Under the pieces are notes generated by a model. The model was not told where the DNA came from. It saw only the letters and a program-made list of their open reading frames with translations, and searched no databases. The position numbers and the translations under genes were made by a program. A DNA stretch of 35,616 nt, from assembly GCA_026225565.1 (NCBI GenBank), contig JAMFTA010000005.1, positions 1-35,616 of the forward strand, in the 5' to 3' direction. This document shows, piece by piece, positions 16,762 to 24,626 of this stretch. The stretch comes from Caulobacter sp. (GTDB lineage: Bacteria; Pseudomonadota; Alphaproteobacteria; Caulobacterales; Caulobacteraceae). Positions within the stretch are counted from its first letter, which is position 1, and every line of letters begins with the position of its first letter.

Positions 16762-17106
16762 TCCTGCTTCCCCACCTAGCGCGCGCGAGCCGTGTCCGGC
16801 CTCGTTTTAGCGTCGTTCGGCAAAGCCTATCGGCGCTTCAGGAAGCAGTGCAACGACATAGACTAGACTTCTGGCGACAGCCGTTTCGGCGGGATAGCGG
16901 AGTCCGGCCATGGGCGCATGGATCCCACTTCAGCTTGAACGACCGCCTAGATCTGAAATATGTCTGGCTGGGCTTTGTCGCCTGTCCCTGGGGCGAGAGA
17001 CTGTCGTGAAGCATCAAGCTTGTGTCGTGGCCGGTTAGGACCTGCGTCAATAGACTCCGCAGCGGACGATTGGGATGACGGTACGTGACAGGCGCGGAAT
17101 TTTGAC
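16762..17106. other. Divergent promoter region, TonB receptor / MFS transporter
   Basis: 345 bases between divergently transcribed transport genes. No gene, strong dyad or tandem repeat of more than ten bases was seen. Promoters for both flanking genes are expected here, but no clear -35/-10 pair could be assigned by eye. Confidence 0.5.
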
Positions 17107-18465
17107 ATGGCGGCCACGGATGAGGCGGACCCTTCGTTATTGCCGTCCGATCCGGCAGCCGGGCCAGATCGGCGCCCCCGAGAGGTGACCGAGCTCAGCA
17201 GCGGACGCGGCGTTTTCATCGTTGGGCTGCTTCTCCTACTCAACGTCGTCAATTTCATCGACCGCCAGATGCCCTTCATCCTGATCGGCCCGATCAAGGC
17301 GGAGCTGAAACTGTCGGACACAGAGATCGGTCTGATGGCCGGCGTCACCTTCGCCGTGGTCTACTCCTTCGCCGGCCTGTCGCTGGCGCGCCTGGCGGAT
17401 CGTTGGAGCGCGCGGATCGTGCTTGCGCTAACCCTCTCGACGTGGAGCCTCCTGACCGCGCTCACCGGGCTTGTGCGCAACTTCCCGCAGCTCGTCTTAT
17501 GCCGCATAGGCGTGGCCGCGAGCGAAGCCGGCAGCACGCCTACGGGCCATGCATTGATTGCACGGGTGTTTTCGCCTCAGCAGCGGGCCCTGGCGCTGGC
17601 CATTTTTTCCATGGGCGTGCCGTTTGGGAGCACCCTTGGCTTGGTGCTCGGCGGCTGGATCAACGACCACGCCAATTGGCGAACAGCCTTCGCCATCGTC
17701 GGCGTGCCGGGTCTCCTGATCGCCATCCTCTGTTGGTTCGCTTTACCGGAAGTGAGAAGCGCGCCCGCCAAGGCGGAACAGTCGACGCCGATCTGGGGTT
17801 CGGCGAAGTATCTCTTGTCGCTTCGGTCTTTTCGACACATGGCCGCGGCAAGCTCCCTGTTCGCCTGCGGCAGCTACGCCATGAACGTCTTTGCCCCGGC
17901 CTTCCTCATCCGCGTCCACCATCTCACTACGACGCAGGCCGGACTGGGGGTCGGTATCGCGTTCGGTCTTGGCGGCGGCGTCGGCACCTTCGCCGGAGGA
18001 TATTTCGGCGATTTGCTTGGAAAGCGCGATCCCCGCTGGCGTCAACGCTTGCCGGCCATCGGACAAGTCCTCTCCGTGCCGACGGCGCTCGGCGCGTGGC
18101 TGGTCGCCGATCCGATCTGGTCCGTCGCTCTGCTCACGCTCACCTTCCTCTTCGGGCTGTTGTACTTTGCGCCGAGCTTTGCGGCCGCGCAGTCTCTCGC
18201 GCCGGATTCGATGCGGGCCGTCGCGTCAGCGGTCCTTCTTTTCTGCCTGACCCTCGTCGGATCCTCGGTGGGGCCCTTGGTAGTCGGTCGGGTAAGCGAT
18301 CTGCTCACCCCTCGCTACGGCGCCTCATCCCTGCGCTACGCCATGTGCTTGATGGCGGTGACCATGGCTTGGTCGGCCGTACACTTCTACTTTGCGGCCG
18401 AGGCGCTGCCCGCCGACCTCGCGCGCCCAGACCTGACAGGAGCCCTTGACACGGTTCGCTGCTGA
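17107..18465 (+). CDS. MFS transporter, spinster-like
   Basis: A 452-residue major facilitator with about twelve transmembrane segments. The first reads FIVGLLLLLNVVNFIDRQMP, and NFIDR at its end is typical of spinster-type and related organic-anion MFS carriers. LADRWSARIV in the first cytoplasmic loop and RIGVAASEAGSTPTGHALI after TM4 are family motifs. It probably moves an organic acid or hydrophobic catabolite across the inner membrane. The first ~35 residues are a polar cytoplasmic tail. It is upstream of and co-directional with the AraC regulator and class II aldolase, and divergent from the second TonB receptor. Confidence 0.92.
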   Translation: MAATDEADPSLLPSDPAAGPDRRPREVTELSSGRGVFIVGLLLLLNVVNFIDRQMPFILIGPIKAELKLSDTEIGLMAGVTFAVVYSFAGLSLARLADRWSARIVLALTLSTWSLLTALTGLVRNFPQLVLCRIGVAASEAGSTPTGHALIARVFSPQQRALALAIFSMGVPFGSTLGLVLGGWINDHANWRTAFAIVGVPGLLIAILCWFALPEVRSAPAKAEQSTPIWGSAKYLLSLRSFRHMAAASSLFACGSYAMNVFAPAFLIRVHHLTTTQAGLGVGIAFGLGGGVGTFAGGYFGDLLGKRDPRWRQRLPAIGQVLSVPTALGAWLVADPIWSVALLTLTFLFGLLYFAPSFAAAQSLAPDSMRAVASAVLLFCLTLVGSSVGPLVVGRVSDLLTPRYGASSLRYAMCLMAVTMAWSAVHFYFAAEALPADLARPDLTGALDTVRC

Positions 18466-18540
18466 GGCCCCAGCCTTCAGCCGCCTCGTGCAGAGCCAAT
18501 CCCGCCCATCCGTCACCGCAAAGTGCAACCACCGCGAACT

Positions 18541-18560
18541 TGCGACGGGGTGCGACGGGG
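18541..18560. repeat. Tandem 10-bp repeat TGCGACGGGG
   Basis: Two exact head-to-tail copies of TGCGACGGGG, 51-70 bases upstream of the AraC-type regulator start. AraC proteins often bind direct repeats spaced by about one or two helical turns, so a regulatory role is possible but unproven. Confidence 0.4.
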
Positions 18561-18610
18561 CGCATGATGGCTCGCAAAGATCTGCGTGAAGACGGATCGA
18601 GGAGGGACGG

Positions 18611-19702
18611 ATGGCTGTGGGTTTGGCCGCGTGCGACGCTGGCGAACGTGAGGCTAGGAACTTAGGCGGACAGTTCGACGTGGTGCATTCCGATGCGTTG
18701 CGCTTCTACCACGAGCTCGTGGTAGAGCTTGGCGATGACCCGAATCCGATCCTGCTCGAAGCGGGCGTCAATCCGGAGCTGTCGAGAACGCTGGGATTCG
18801 CGCTTCGCTACCGCAACTTCGTCCAACTTCTGGCCCTGACCGCAGATCACCTTGGCGTTCCAGACTTTGGATTGCGTCTTGCAGACCGCCAGCGCGGCGG
18901 CAGGGTGATCGGTCCGGTTGGCGTCGTGATGAAGAACTCGAAGACGGTGGGGCAGGCGCTCGGCTATTGCGCCAAACATATTCACGCCTACAGCGTCGCC
19001 ACGCGGGTGCGGTTTCGACCAAATCGCGCCGAGCACATCCTATTCCTCGGATTTGAAATCCTCCTCGACAGCATCGCCGACACCCGTCAGGTGGTCGAGC
19101 ACGCGTTGCAGCTCGCGAACCTGAACATCGCCGACATCACCCGCGGTGAAGCGCGAGCGCGCCGAGTACACTTCCGGCACGAACCGGCGGCGCCTCTGGC
19201 GACCTATCGCGCTCATTTCGGCTGCGAGGTGCTATTCGGGCAAGCCATGGATGGCCTCGTGCTGACGGAAGCGGACCTTTTGTGCGAAATCGCCGATCCC
19301 GACGAGCAGGTCTATGAGATGGCCACAAGCTTCATAGACCAACATTTCCCCATGGCGACCCCACCCCTCCACGCCCGCGTGCGGGGACTGATTTCGAAAT
19401 ATCTCGGAAGCGAGGACTGCACGAGCGATCACGTGGCGGCCGAACTCGGTATGCACCCCCGAACGGTGCAGCGCCACCTTCGCCATGAGCACACCTCCTT
19501 TGAAGAGATCAAGGATGAGGTTCGCCGCGACGCGGCGTTGCGTTACCTTCAGTGCTTTGAGATGCCCCTGACTCAAGTGGCGGAAAAACTCGGCTACGCC
19601 GAGGCGTCCGTGTTGTCGCGCAGCTGCCACCGATGGTTTGAGGCTTCGCCCGTGCAAATTCGGCGGCGGGCCGCCGGCGAGAAACTCGTCGCCGCCGAGT
19701 AA
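18611..19702 (+). CDS. AraC-family transcriptional regulator (OruR/ArgR-like)
   Basis: A 363-residue regulator. Residues ~25-225 form the arabinose-binding-like sensor domain found in OruR- and MmsR-type regulators, with FVQLLALTADHLGVPDFGLR and VGVVMKNSKTVGQAL. Residues ~270-350 are the double helix-turn-helix AraC domain: VAAELGMHPRTVQRHLRHE, then MPLTQVAEKLGYAEASVLSR, ending near SPVQIRRR. ATG start preceded by GAGGAGGG at a good distance. It sits between the MFS and aldolase genes and is the obvious candidate to regulate them or the divergent receptor in response to a substrate. Confidence 0.92.
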   Translation: MAVGLAACDAGEREARNLGGQFDVVHSDALRFYHELVVELGDDPNPILLEAGVNPELSRTLGFALRYRNFVQLLALTADHLGVPDFGLRLADRQRGGRVIGPVGVVMKNSKTVGQALGYCAKHIHAYSVATRVRFRPNRAEHILFLGFEILLDSIADTRQVVEHALQLANLNIADITRGEARARRVHFRHEPAAPLATYRAHFGCEVLFGQAMDGLVLTEADLLCEIADPDEQVYEMATSFIDQHFPMATPPLHARVRGLISKYLGSEDCTSDHVAAELGMHPRTVQRHLRHEHTSFEEIKDEVRRDAALRYLQCFEMPLTQVAEKLGYAEASVLSRSCHRWFEASPVQIRRRAAGEKLVAAE

Positions 19703-19795
19703 ACGGCATGAGGGAGCCGCTGTCGCTTGGAGCCCTAGGTCTGTCCGGTCTTGTCGATACCTGCGCAAAGGTGGGGGTTACGTCGGGCTCAGCAT

Positions 19796-20010
19796 GAGTC
19801 GGAGATCGAGTTGACCCAGGAAACCCGCTATCGGCCGACCGGCGGGCGAGGGGCTTTGACCCGCGACTTTGCGGAGTCGATTCAGGCGATCCTTCCCCTT
19901 GAGCATTTGCGCACTCCCCCACGAAGTGCGCCGAAACTTGGGCTGCGCTAGCGGACCTGGGTCTGTTCGGCATGACGTTTGATGAGGCGTGGGGCGCCAG
20001 CAGCCTTCGC
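19796..20010 (+). pseudogene. Acyl-CoA dehydrogenase N-terminal remnant
   Basis: Two frames together read like the start of an acyl-CoA dehydrogenase. From 19796 there is EIELTQETRY then LTRDFAESIQAILPLEHLR up to about 19912. After a frame change near the CCCCC at 19914-19920, ETWAALADLGLFGMTFDEAWG runs from 19933. The second part matches the family's LWxxLAELGLxGLxxPEEYGG element. Everything beyond about residue 70 is missing and replaced by the ribosome site of the aldolase gene. No start codon in frame is obvious. This is by-eye recognition. It fills most of the 331-base gap between the AraC and aldolase genes. Confidence 0.6.
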
Positions 20011-20033
20011 CCTCAGCACTGGAGGAGAACACC

Positions 20034-20798
20034 ATGGCGACGGAACCTGGCGGAGCCGGCGAAAGCCCCAGCGAAACTGAGCTGCGCCTGCACCTCGCCG
20101 CCGCTTACCGGCTGGTGGCCTTGCTCGGATGGGACGATCTGGTCGCGACCCATATTTCCGTTCGCCTGTCAGACGACAATGCCTTTCTGATCAACCCCTT
20201 CGGCATGTTGTTCGACGAAATCACGCCGGCCGACCTGGTCAAGGTCGACATGAATGGAAACATCCTGGGCGACACCGAATGGGGGGTGAACAAAGCCGGC
20301 TTTGTGATCCACAGCGCCGTCCATGCCGCGCGCCACGATGCGTGTTGTGTCATGCACCTGCATACGCCCGACGGCATTGCGGTATCGATGCTCAAAGAGG
20401 GTCTTTTGCCGCTGAACCAAACGGCCATGCTTCTGGCCAAAGACATCGCCTTTCACGAATACGAGGGCGTAGCGCTGGACATTGAGGAACGGGATCGCCT
20501 GGCGGCCGATCTTGGCGACAAGATGCTGATGCTTCTGCGCAATCACGGGACACTCGCCCTGGGGGGCTCGGTCGCCGAAGCGTTCACCGCCATGTACTTC
20601 CTCGAAAACGCCTGCACGATCCAGGTCCGGGCGCTGAGCATGAACCGGCCGCTCCATCCAGTGACGGACGAGGTGATCGGCAAGGTCGCCGATATCGGTC
20701 CCTTTGGAGGCCCGGGGATAGCGCAAAACCTCATTTGGCCCGCGCTGCTGCGAAAACTTGACCGTGTTGATCCTACTTGGCGCGGGGCGTCGCATTGA
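20034..20798 (+). CDS. Class II aldolase/adducin family protein
   Basis: A 254-residue class II aldolase-type protein. The metal-binding histidines are in the HSAVH segment near 93 and MHLHT near 107, with a third probably in RNHG near 170; DDLVATHISVR near 33 is the usual N-terminal motif. Family members are metal-dependent aldolases or decarboxylases, and several act in aromatic or sugar-acid breakdown; the substrate here is unknown. The frame is open upstream to 19989, but ATG 20034 follows GGAGGAG at the right spacing and fits the family start. It is the last gene of the MFS-AraC-aldolase group. Confidence 0.92.
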   Translation: MATEPGGAGESPSETELRLHLAAAYRLVALLGWDDLVATHISVRLSDDNAFLINPFGMLFDEITPADLVKVDMNGNILGDTEWGVNKAGFVIHSAVHAARHDACCVMHLHTPDGIAVSMLKEGLLPLNQTAMLLAKDIAFHEYEGVALDIEERDRLAADLGDKMLMLLRNHGTLALGGSVAEAFTAMYFLENACTIQVRALSMNRPLHPVTDEVIGKVADIGPFGGPGIAQNLIWPALLRKLDRVDPTWRGASH

Positions 20799-20975
20799 CT
20801 GTTCGGGAACCCTAACCCCGACCGGGTCTGTCTCTCTCACCGCCAATGACTTTTTTATCCTATTGATTTTAAAATAAATCCTCCAATGTCGATTTCAACG
20901 GCCCCGCTCCGCGGTAGCCATGTCAACGCACCTAGTGCGCGCCCGAAACCACCCCACCCCACTTCAACTGAGTCA

Positions 20976-20991
20976 GTCCGAATTATCGGAC
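20976..20991. repeat. Inverted repeat GTCCGA-ATTA-TCGGAC
   Basis: Perfect 6-base arms around a 4-base spacer, in the scar region between the aldolase and MarR genes. It could be an orphan operator or a remnant of a mobile-element end. No neighbouring gene starts close to it. Confidence 0.35.
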
Positions 20992-21121
20992 ACGGCGACT
21001 CGACGAGCTTTGAACCCACCCCGGTTAAGTGAGCCAGAACTATTTCTCAACGGCTTGACCCGCGCTGTCTGTCAGACCATGTCCCATCCGCCGCCAAAGC
21101 ATCACGGTATTCCCTCCCCTC

Positions 21122-21286
21122 GTCGGGACCCCGCCCGAGGCGATCGACCACCATATCGACCTTGACAAGGGCCACGGCCGCATCGAGGAACGCCGCGTCT
21201 TCGTCTCGCGCGCCATCGACTGGCTCAACGGACAGCGCCGCTTCCCCGGCGAGCATCGCTTCCCAAAGCATGGGGCGGCTTCCTGA
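21122..21286 (+). pseudogene. ISAs1-family transposase fragment
   Basis: A 54-codon open stretch contains DKGHGRIEERRVFVSRAIDWL followed by an RFPGEHRFP-like segment and a stop at 21284-21286. ISAs1-type DDE transposases have a closely similar internal element: xDKGHGRIExRR, then a DIDWL-like segment, then RWPGLKSI. Nothing on either side continues the protein and no start codon is associated with it, so it is a short internal fragment. Identification is from family memory, not a search. Confidence 0.7.
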
Positions 21287-21306
21287 CACGGCGGCCTAGC
21301 GGCGAA

Positions 21307-21789
21307 TTAGCCTCGCTGTGCCCCTAGTCGCAGGTCGTTAGGCGGAGCTGGCTGGCGACCTGAGTTGTCGTGGCCGTAGCAGAGAACAGTCAGCGTCGCC
21401 TGTAGTCCCTTTCGGTCTTCTGCGGTAAGGCGGCCGAAGAAGCGCTCGTCGTTCAGGACCATTCGCTCGCGCGCCTGCGCCGCCAGCGTCGCCCCCTCGG
21501 CCGTCAGTTTGAGCGGCTGGTGTCTTCCGTCGGCCGCGGCCTTCTCAATGAGTCCGCGAGCGATGAGACCTGCCGCTAAGAGCGTCATGTTTGGACGATT
21601 GATGTTCAGTCGCCGGCAAATCTCGCTCTGGGTGAGGAAGGGCTGACTTCCCAGCACGATCATAATCGAGGCTTCCACGCCACCGAGGCTCAGCTCCGCC
21701 AGGCGTTCGGCCAAGTCGGCCTTGATAATCGACGCAGCCCGCCAAAGCTGGCGGCCGAGCAGGGATTGCAAGGGGTCGTGCTCGGCCAT
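21307..21789 (-). CDS. MarR-family transcriptional regulator
   Basis: A 160-residue winged-helix regulator. The HTH reads LTQSEICRRLNINRPNMTLL around 53-72, followed by the wing segment with AAADGRHQPLKLTAEG, both typical of MarR. A longer start at 21816 (nine more residues) is possible; 21789 was chosen because homologues usually begin just before the helix DPLQSLLGRQLWRAA. It lies 96 bases downstream of the two esterase genes on the same strand and may control them. A candidate dyad lies upstream of the first esterase gene at 24093-24106. Confidence 0.88.
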   Translation of the reverse strand: MAEHDPLQSLLGRQLWRAASIIKADLAERLAELSLGGVEASIMIVLGSQPFLTQSEICRRLNINRPNMTLLAAGLIARGLIEKAAADGRHQPLKLTAEGATLAAQARERMVLNDERFFGRLTAEDRKGLQATLTVLCYGHDNSGRQPAPPNDLRLGAQRG

Positions 21790-21885
21790 CGCTCCGTCAA
21801 CTCCTGTGCGGTCCATCCAGCATCAAGCCTCAATGAAGAATGGCCATCAAATCGCCTCTGGCGCGCCACTCGTTTGCCTGGCCTC

Positions 21886-22875
21886 CTAGCCCATACGAAG
21901 CTGTTTGTGGATGAACCGAACGGTTTCGGCGAGCAATTCCTGGTCTTCGGGCGCGGCGTTGCCGAACCCACCGTGCGGCATCGCCTCGAAGACGTGCAGA
22001 TCCGCCTCGATCCCGGCGCGCCGCAATGCCCGATGCATCATGACCGTGCTCGATAGCAGAAGGTCCCGCGTCCCGGACAGCAGGATAGTCGGCGGAAAGC
22101 CCTTGCTGAAGTCGCCGAAAACCGGGGAGAGCAAGGGATCGCGGGTGTCGTGGCCACCGGCGTAGAGCTGAAGCGCGGGGTTGTCGCTGGTGCGAAGGAC
22201 CACGTCGATCAGCGCGTTGGTTTCGAAGGTGTCGCCCGATTGCGTCAGATCGACGGCGGCGGTGTGCAGCACGCAGGCTCCGGGCAGGGGCAGGCCCATG
22301 TCCCGCGCCTTCAGGATACAGGCCGCGGCGATATTGGCGCCCGCCGACGAGCCGTGGAAGGCTATGCGCTCGGGCGAGAACCGCTCGATCAGGAACTGGT
22401 AAGCCTCGACCACATCGTCAAGGCCGGTCGGAAAGGGATGGTTGGGCGGCATGCGATAGTCGATCGCGAACAGCCGCATCGCCGCAACGCTGGCGAGGGG
22501 CTGGCCGGCGTAGGCCGCCGTCCGCCCGCCGCCGACAATGAATGCGCCGCCGTGGATATAGAAGATGATCTTCTCGCCTTGGCTCGGCGAAAGCGTCTCC
22601 GGCGTCACCTCATAGAGGCTCGCCGCCGACAGGCGGTGTTCGGTGATCTCGGCCGGATAAGCCTGAACCTTCGCCTGGGTGGTCCCCGCCAAATAACTCT
22701 CGACCTGAGCGATATAGGCCCGCCAGCCCGCCAGATCATCGAGGGCGATTTCCGGCGGCGATATCTGCAAGCCCCGGGACAGGAAGGCCTGGGCCTCGGC
22801 GCTGACGCTGTGCGGCGTCGGTATCGTGCGGGCCGGTATGGCTACTCCGCCCTGCGGCGGCTGCGACGTGGTCAT
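21886..22875 (-). CDS. Alpha/beta hydrolase, HSL-type esterase (cytoplasmic)
   Basis: A 329-residue esterase of the hormone-sensitive-lipase (GDXG) type. The oxyanion motif is IHGGAF near 108, the nucleophile elbow GSSAGAN near 175, with catalytic Asp in GTRDLLL near 267 and His in MPHGGF near 297. It lacks a signal peptide. Such enzymes hydrolyse short acyl esters or lactones. It starts 13 bases after the stop of the second esterase gene, with which it is likely co-transcribed. The two proteins share the HSL architecture and could act on the same ester outside and inside the inner membrane. Confidence 0.93.
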   Translation of the reverse strand: MTTSQPPQGGVAIPARTIPTPHSVSAEAQAFLSRGLQISPPEIALDDLAGWRAYIAQVESYLAGTTQAKVQAYPAEITEHRLSAASLYEVTPETLSPSQGEKIIFYIHGGAFIVGGGRTAAYAGQPLASVAAMRLFAIDYRMPPNHPFPTGLDDVVEAYQFLIERFSPERIAFHGSSAGANIAAACILKARDMGLPLPGACVLHTAAVDLTQSGDTFETNALIDVVLRTSDNPALQLYAGGHDTRDPLLSPVFGDFSKGFPPTILLSGTRDLLLSSTVMMHRALRRAGIEADLHVFEAMPHGGFGNAAPEDQELLAETVRFIHKQLRMG

Positions 22876-22888
22876 AAGGACGCTCCGT

Positions 22889-24025
22889 TCAAGGGATCTG
22901 CCGGTTGGCGGCGGCGCTCAGGGGGCGCTTCACCCCGAGGTTTTCGGCGAAGAATTGCGTGATAAGCGCATAGGCGCGCTGCGATTCCGGCAGGCTCGGA
23001 TCGGAGAAGAAGCCGTGATCCATCCCGTCGAACAAGAGCAGCTGCGACTTCACGCCGAGTTCGACCAGCTCAAGGTGGCTTTCCACCGCGCCGCTCATAT
23101 CGGGCGCGCGGGTGCCCGTAAGAAATAGAGTCGGCGGAAACGCCTTCAGCACATCCTTGGACGCCGACGGTACGGCGAGCGGATCGTGCGGGCTGGTTCC
23201 CGCAAAGTACATCGCGTCTGGGCCGAAGCTGTCCGGGTTCGGCTTTGCGGGCGGGACAATGCGAATCACGCTGCCCATGCGTTGCCAAAGTTGCGCTGAA
23301 TCGCCCGCTCCGGATGGATGGGTCGAGGCGCAGAAGATGCCGATAGCGCCAGGTAGCGGCAGACGCGCCTTCAGGAACCAGGGGATCGCTTCCCCCGTGA
23401 GCATACCTCCGGCGGAGCAACCATAGATGCCGATGTTTTCCGGGCGATAGGTCTTTAGGAGGTCGCCATAGACGGCGGCCAAATCCTCGCTCGCCGCCGG
23501 GAAATGGTTCTCAGGACCCAACCGATAGTCGACGGCCACGACCTTGATACGTCCGACATAGGCGATGGGAATCGACTCGGCTTCTCCGCCCGGACCACCC
23601 CCGCCAGCGACGAAGGCGCCGCCATGGACGTTGATCAGCACTCGATTTTGGTTTTTCGGGGCGACGCCGCTCGTCGGAATGATAATTTCCACGGGCACCC
23701 CGCCGATGATCGACTTTGCCGCGCTGTGCGGGAAGAGCGCCTCCTCCTGGCTAAGAAACGAAGCCATGGACTGGTCAGTGATCTGCCGCATTTTCGCGAT
23801 GTTGGGGACGATAGGCAGGGGATTGCGCAGACGTCGCACGAAGGCGTCCCTGGCTTGCGGGCTGGCATAGGACGAATACGGCAGATCGAATGATGGGGTG
23901 GTGATAGTCCCGTCGTCCGTCACCGGAGGGCTTTGGGCGAGACTAGGCATCTGTGCGACCGCTGCGCCCGCCACCATTGCCGCTGCCGTCGCTACGGCGG
24001 CGAATCCCAGCTGCGCCTTCAGCAT
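22889..24025 (-). CDS. Alpha/beta hydrolase, HSL-type esterase (exported)
   Basis: A 378-residue HSL-type esterase. Residues 1-25 are a signal peptide (MLKAQLGFAAVATAAAMVAG then AAVAQ). The catalytic elements are VHGGAF near 132, the nucleophile elbow GCSAGG near 200, Asp in GTRAPDMS near 308 and His in MDHGFF near 336. Upstream codons to 24193 are open, but ATG 24025 is preceded by GGGAGGGG and starts the signal peptide, so it is preferred. It is the first gene of the esterase-esterase-MarR group and is probably periplasmic. Confidence 0.93.
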   Translation of the reverse strand: MLKAQLGFAAVATAAAMVAGAAVAQMPSLAQSPPVTDDGTITTPSFDLPYSSYASPQARDAFVRRLRNPLPIVPNIAKMRQITDQSMASFLSQEEALFPHSAAKSIIGGVPVEIIIPTSGVAPKNQNRVLINVHGGAFVAGGGGPGGEAESIPIAYVGRIKVVAVDYRLGPENHFPAASEDLAAVYGDLLKTYRPENIGIYGCSAGGMLTGEAIPWFLKARLPLPGAIGIFCASTHPSGAGDSAQLWQRMGSVIRIVPPAKPNPDSFGPDAMYFAGTSPHDPLAVPSASKDVLKAFPPTLFLTGTRAPDMSGAVESHLELVELGVKSQLLLFDGMDHGFFSDPSLPESQRAYALITQFFAENLGVKRPLSAAANRQIP

Positions 24026-24092
24026 CACCCCTCCCAGTCTTTCGCAGGACTCGAACGCACATAAACGAACGCACTGACGAGTCCCTATAATT

Positions 24093-24106
24093 ATGTTACA
24101 TAACAT
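24093..24106 (-). promoter_or_regulatory. Dyad ATGTTA-CA-TAACAT in the esterase promoter
   Basis: Perfect 6-base arms with a 2-base spacer, 68-81 bases upstream of the exported esterase start. On the minus strand a -35-like TTGACT lies at 24123-24118, and the dyad covers the region 11-24 bases beyond it, where a -10 would be. A repressor bound there would block transcription. The MarR protein encoded at the end of this gene group is the obvious candidate, by inference. Confidence 0.5.
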
Positions 24107-24141
24107 CACTGATATTGAGTCAACCGCTATTGGGCGAGTTC

Positions 24142-24172
24142 CTTCCAACGGAGCGAGCAGCTCCATTGGAAG
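24142..24172. repeat. 13-bp stem-loop upstream of the esterase operon
   Basis: CTTCCAACGGAGC, a five-base loop and GCTCCATTGGAAG pair over 13 positions with one mismatch, which becomes a G-U pair in minus-strand RNA. No U-run follows on either strand. It lies 117-147 bases upstream of the exported esterase start, just upstream of the TTGACT. It may be an operator, a residual terminator or an insertion scar. Confidence 0.45.
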
Positions 24173-24626
24173 AATCTTGGTGCAGTCGGGCAACTTATTC
24201 CCATCTTAGCCGCCACCGGGCTGTGGCTGACGCACATTGCATTGGTCTTCGTATTGGCGCGTTCGGGGCGTGACGTCGGCGTCTTGGCGCGCGCAGGAGG
24301 GGCGACTCGAAGCCAGCGCCACCGCCATGTTGGTAGGCAGTCACCGCGCCCCGCGATAATTGCACCTGTACCATGAGATCGATCTTATACTCGTCGGCTG
24401 AGCCTGCTTCGAAGCGGTTTGAATACGGGCTGGCGTCGTCGTCGTCGTCGCACATCCCCACAGTGGATGGTCGGACAAGGGGGGGGCGACCGGTCCGGCG
24501 TGGAAGCCCGCCTTGATTGGGGGCAGCCCTGACGGTGCCCGCGGGGCATTCTGCGGCCTCATGCGGCCACGACCTGCCTGAGATGGTCGCGGCGTGGGCG
24601 CCGGCCAACCCAGGCGTGGCGAAAAA
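24173..24626. other. Intergenic region with no recognised gene
   Basis: About 450 bases between the esterase promoter and the IclR gene. On the plus strand one frame open from about 24120 to 24376 encodes a hydrophobic stretch (GLWLTHIALVFVLARSG) without a clear start or family. On the minus strand a 137-codon frame is composition-driven. A CGT microsatellite of 17 bases lies at 24434-24450. Nothing here could be assigned; it may be decayed coding DNA. Confidence 0.45.

Larger units (their letters stand above)
20799..21306. other. Intergenic scar region with transposase fragment
   Basis: 508 bases without an intact gene. It holds an AT-rich stretch with TTTTTT at about 20850, the dyad at 20976-20991 and the ISAs1-type fragment at 21122-21286. 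The low coding character and the fragment suggest debris from past insertion and deletion. Confidence 0.55.

Noticed and set aside
18466-18500. Weak hairpin after the MFS transporter stop as a terminator
   Set aside because: The arms GCTGAGGC and GCCTTCAGC need a bulge and there is no U-tract; support too weak.
24120-24376. Plus-strand frame with one hydrophobic segment (GLWLTHIALVFVLARSG)
   Set aside because: No start codon, no family match by eye and only one candidate membrane span; could be decayed coding DNA but cannot be supported.
24434-24450. CGT microsatellite
   Set aside because: Only 17 bases and in non-coding DNA; too short to suggest a function.
24195-24608. Minus-strand 137-codon frame between the esterase and IclR genes
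   Set aside because: No recognisable domain, a run of Asp caused by the CGT microsatellite, and no ribosome site; not called as a gene.
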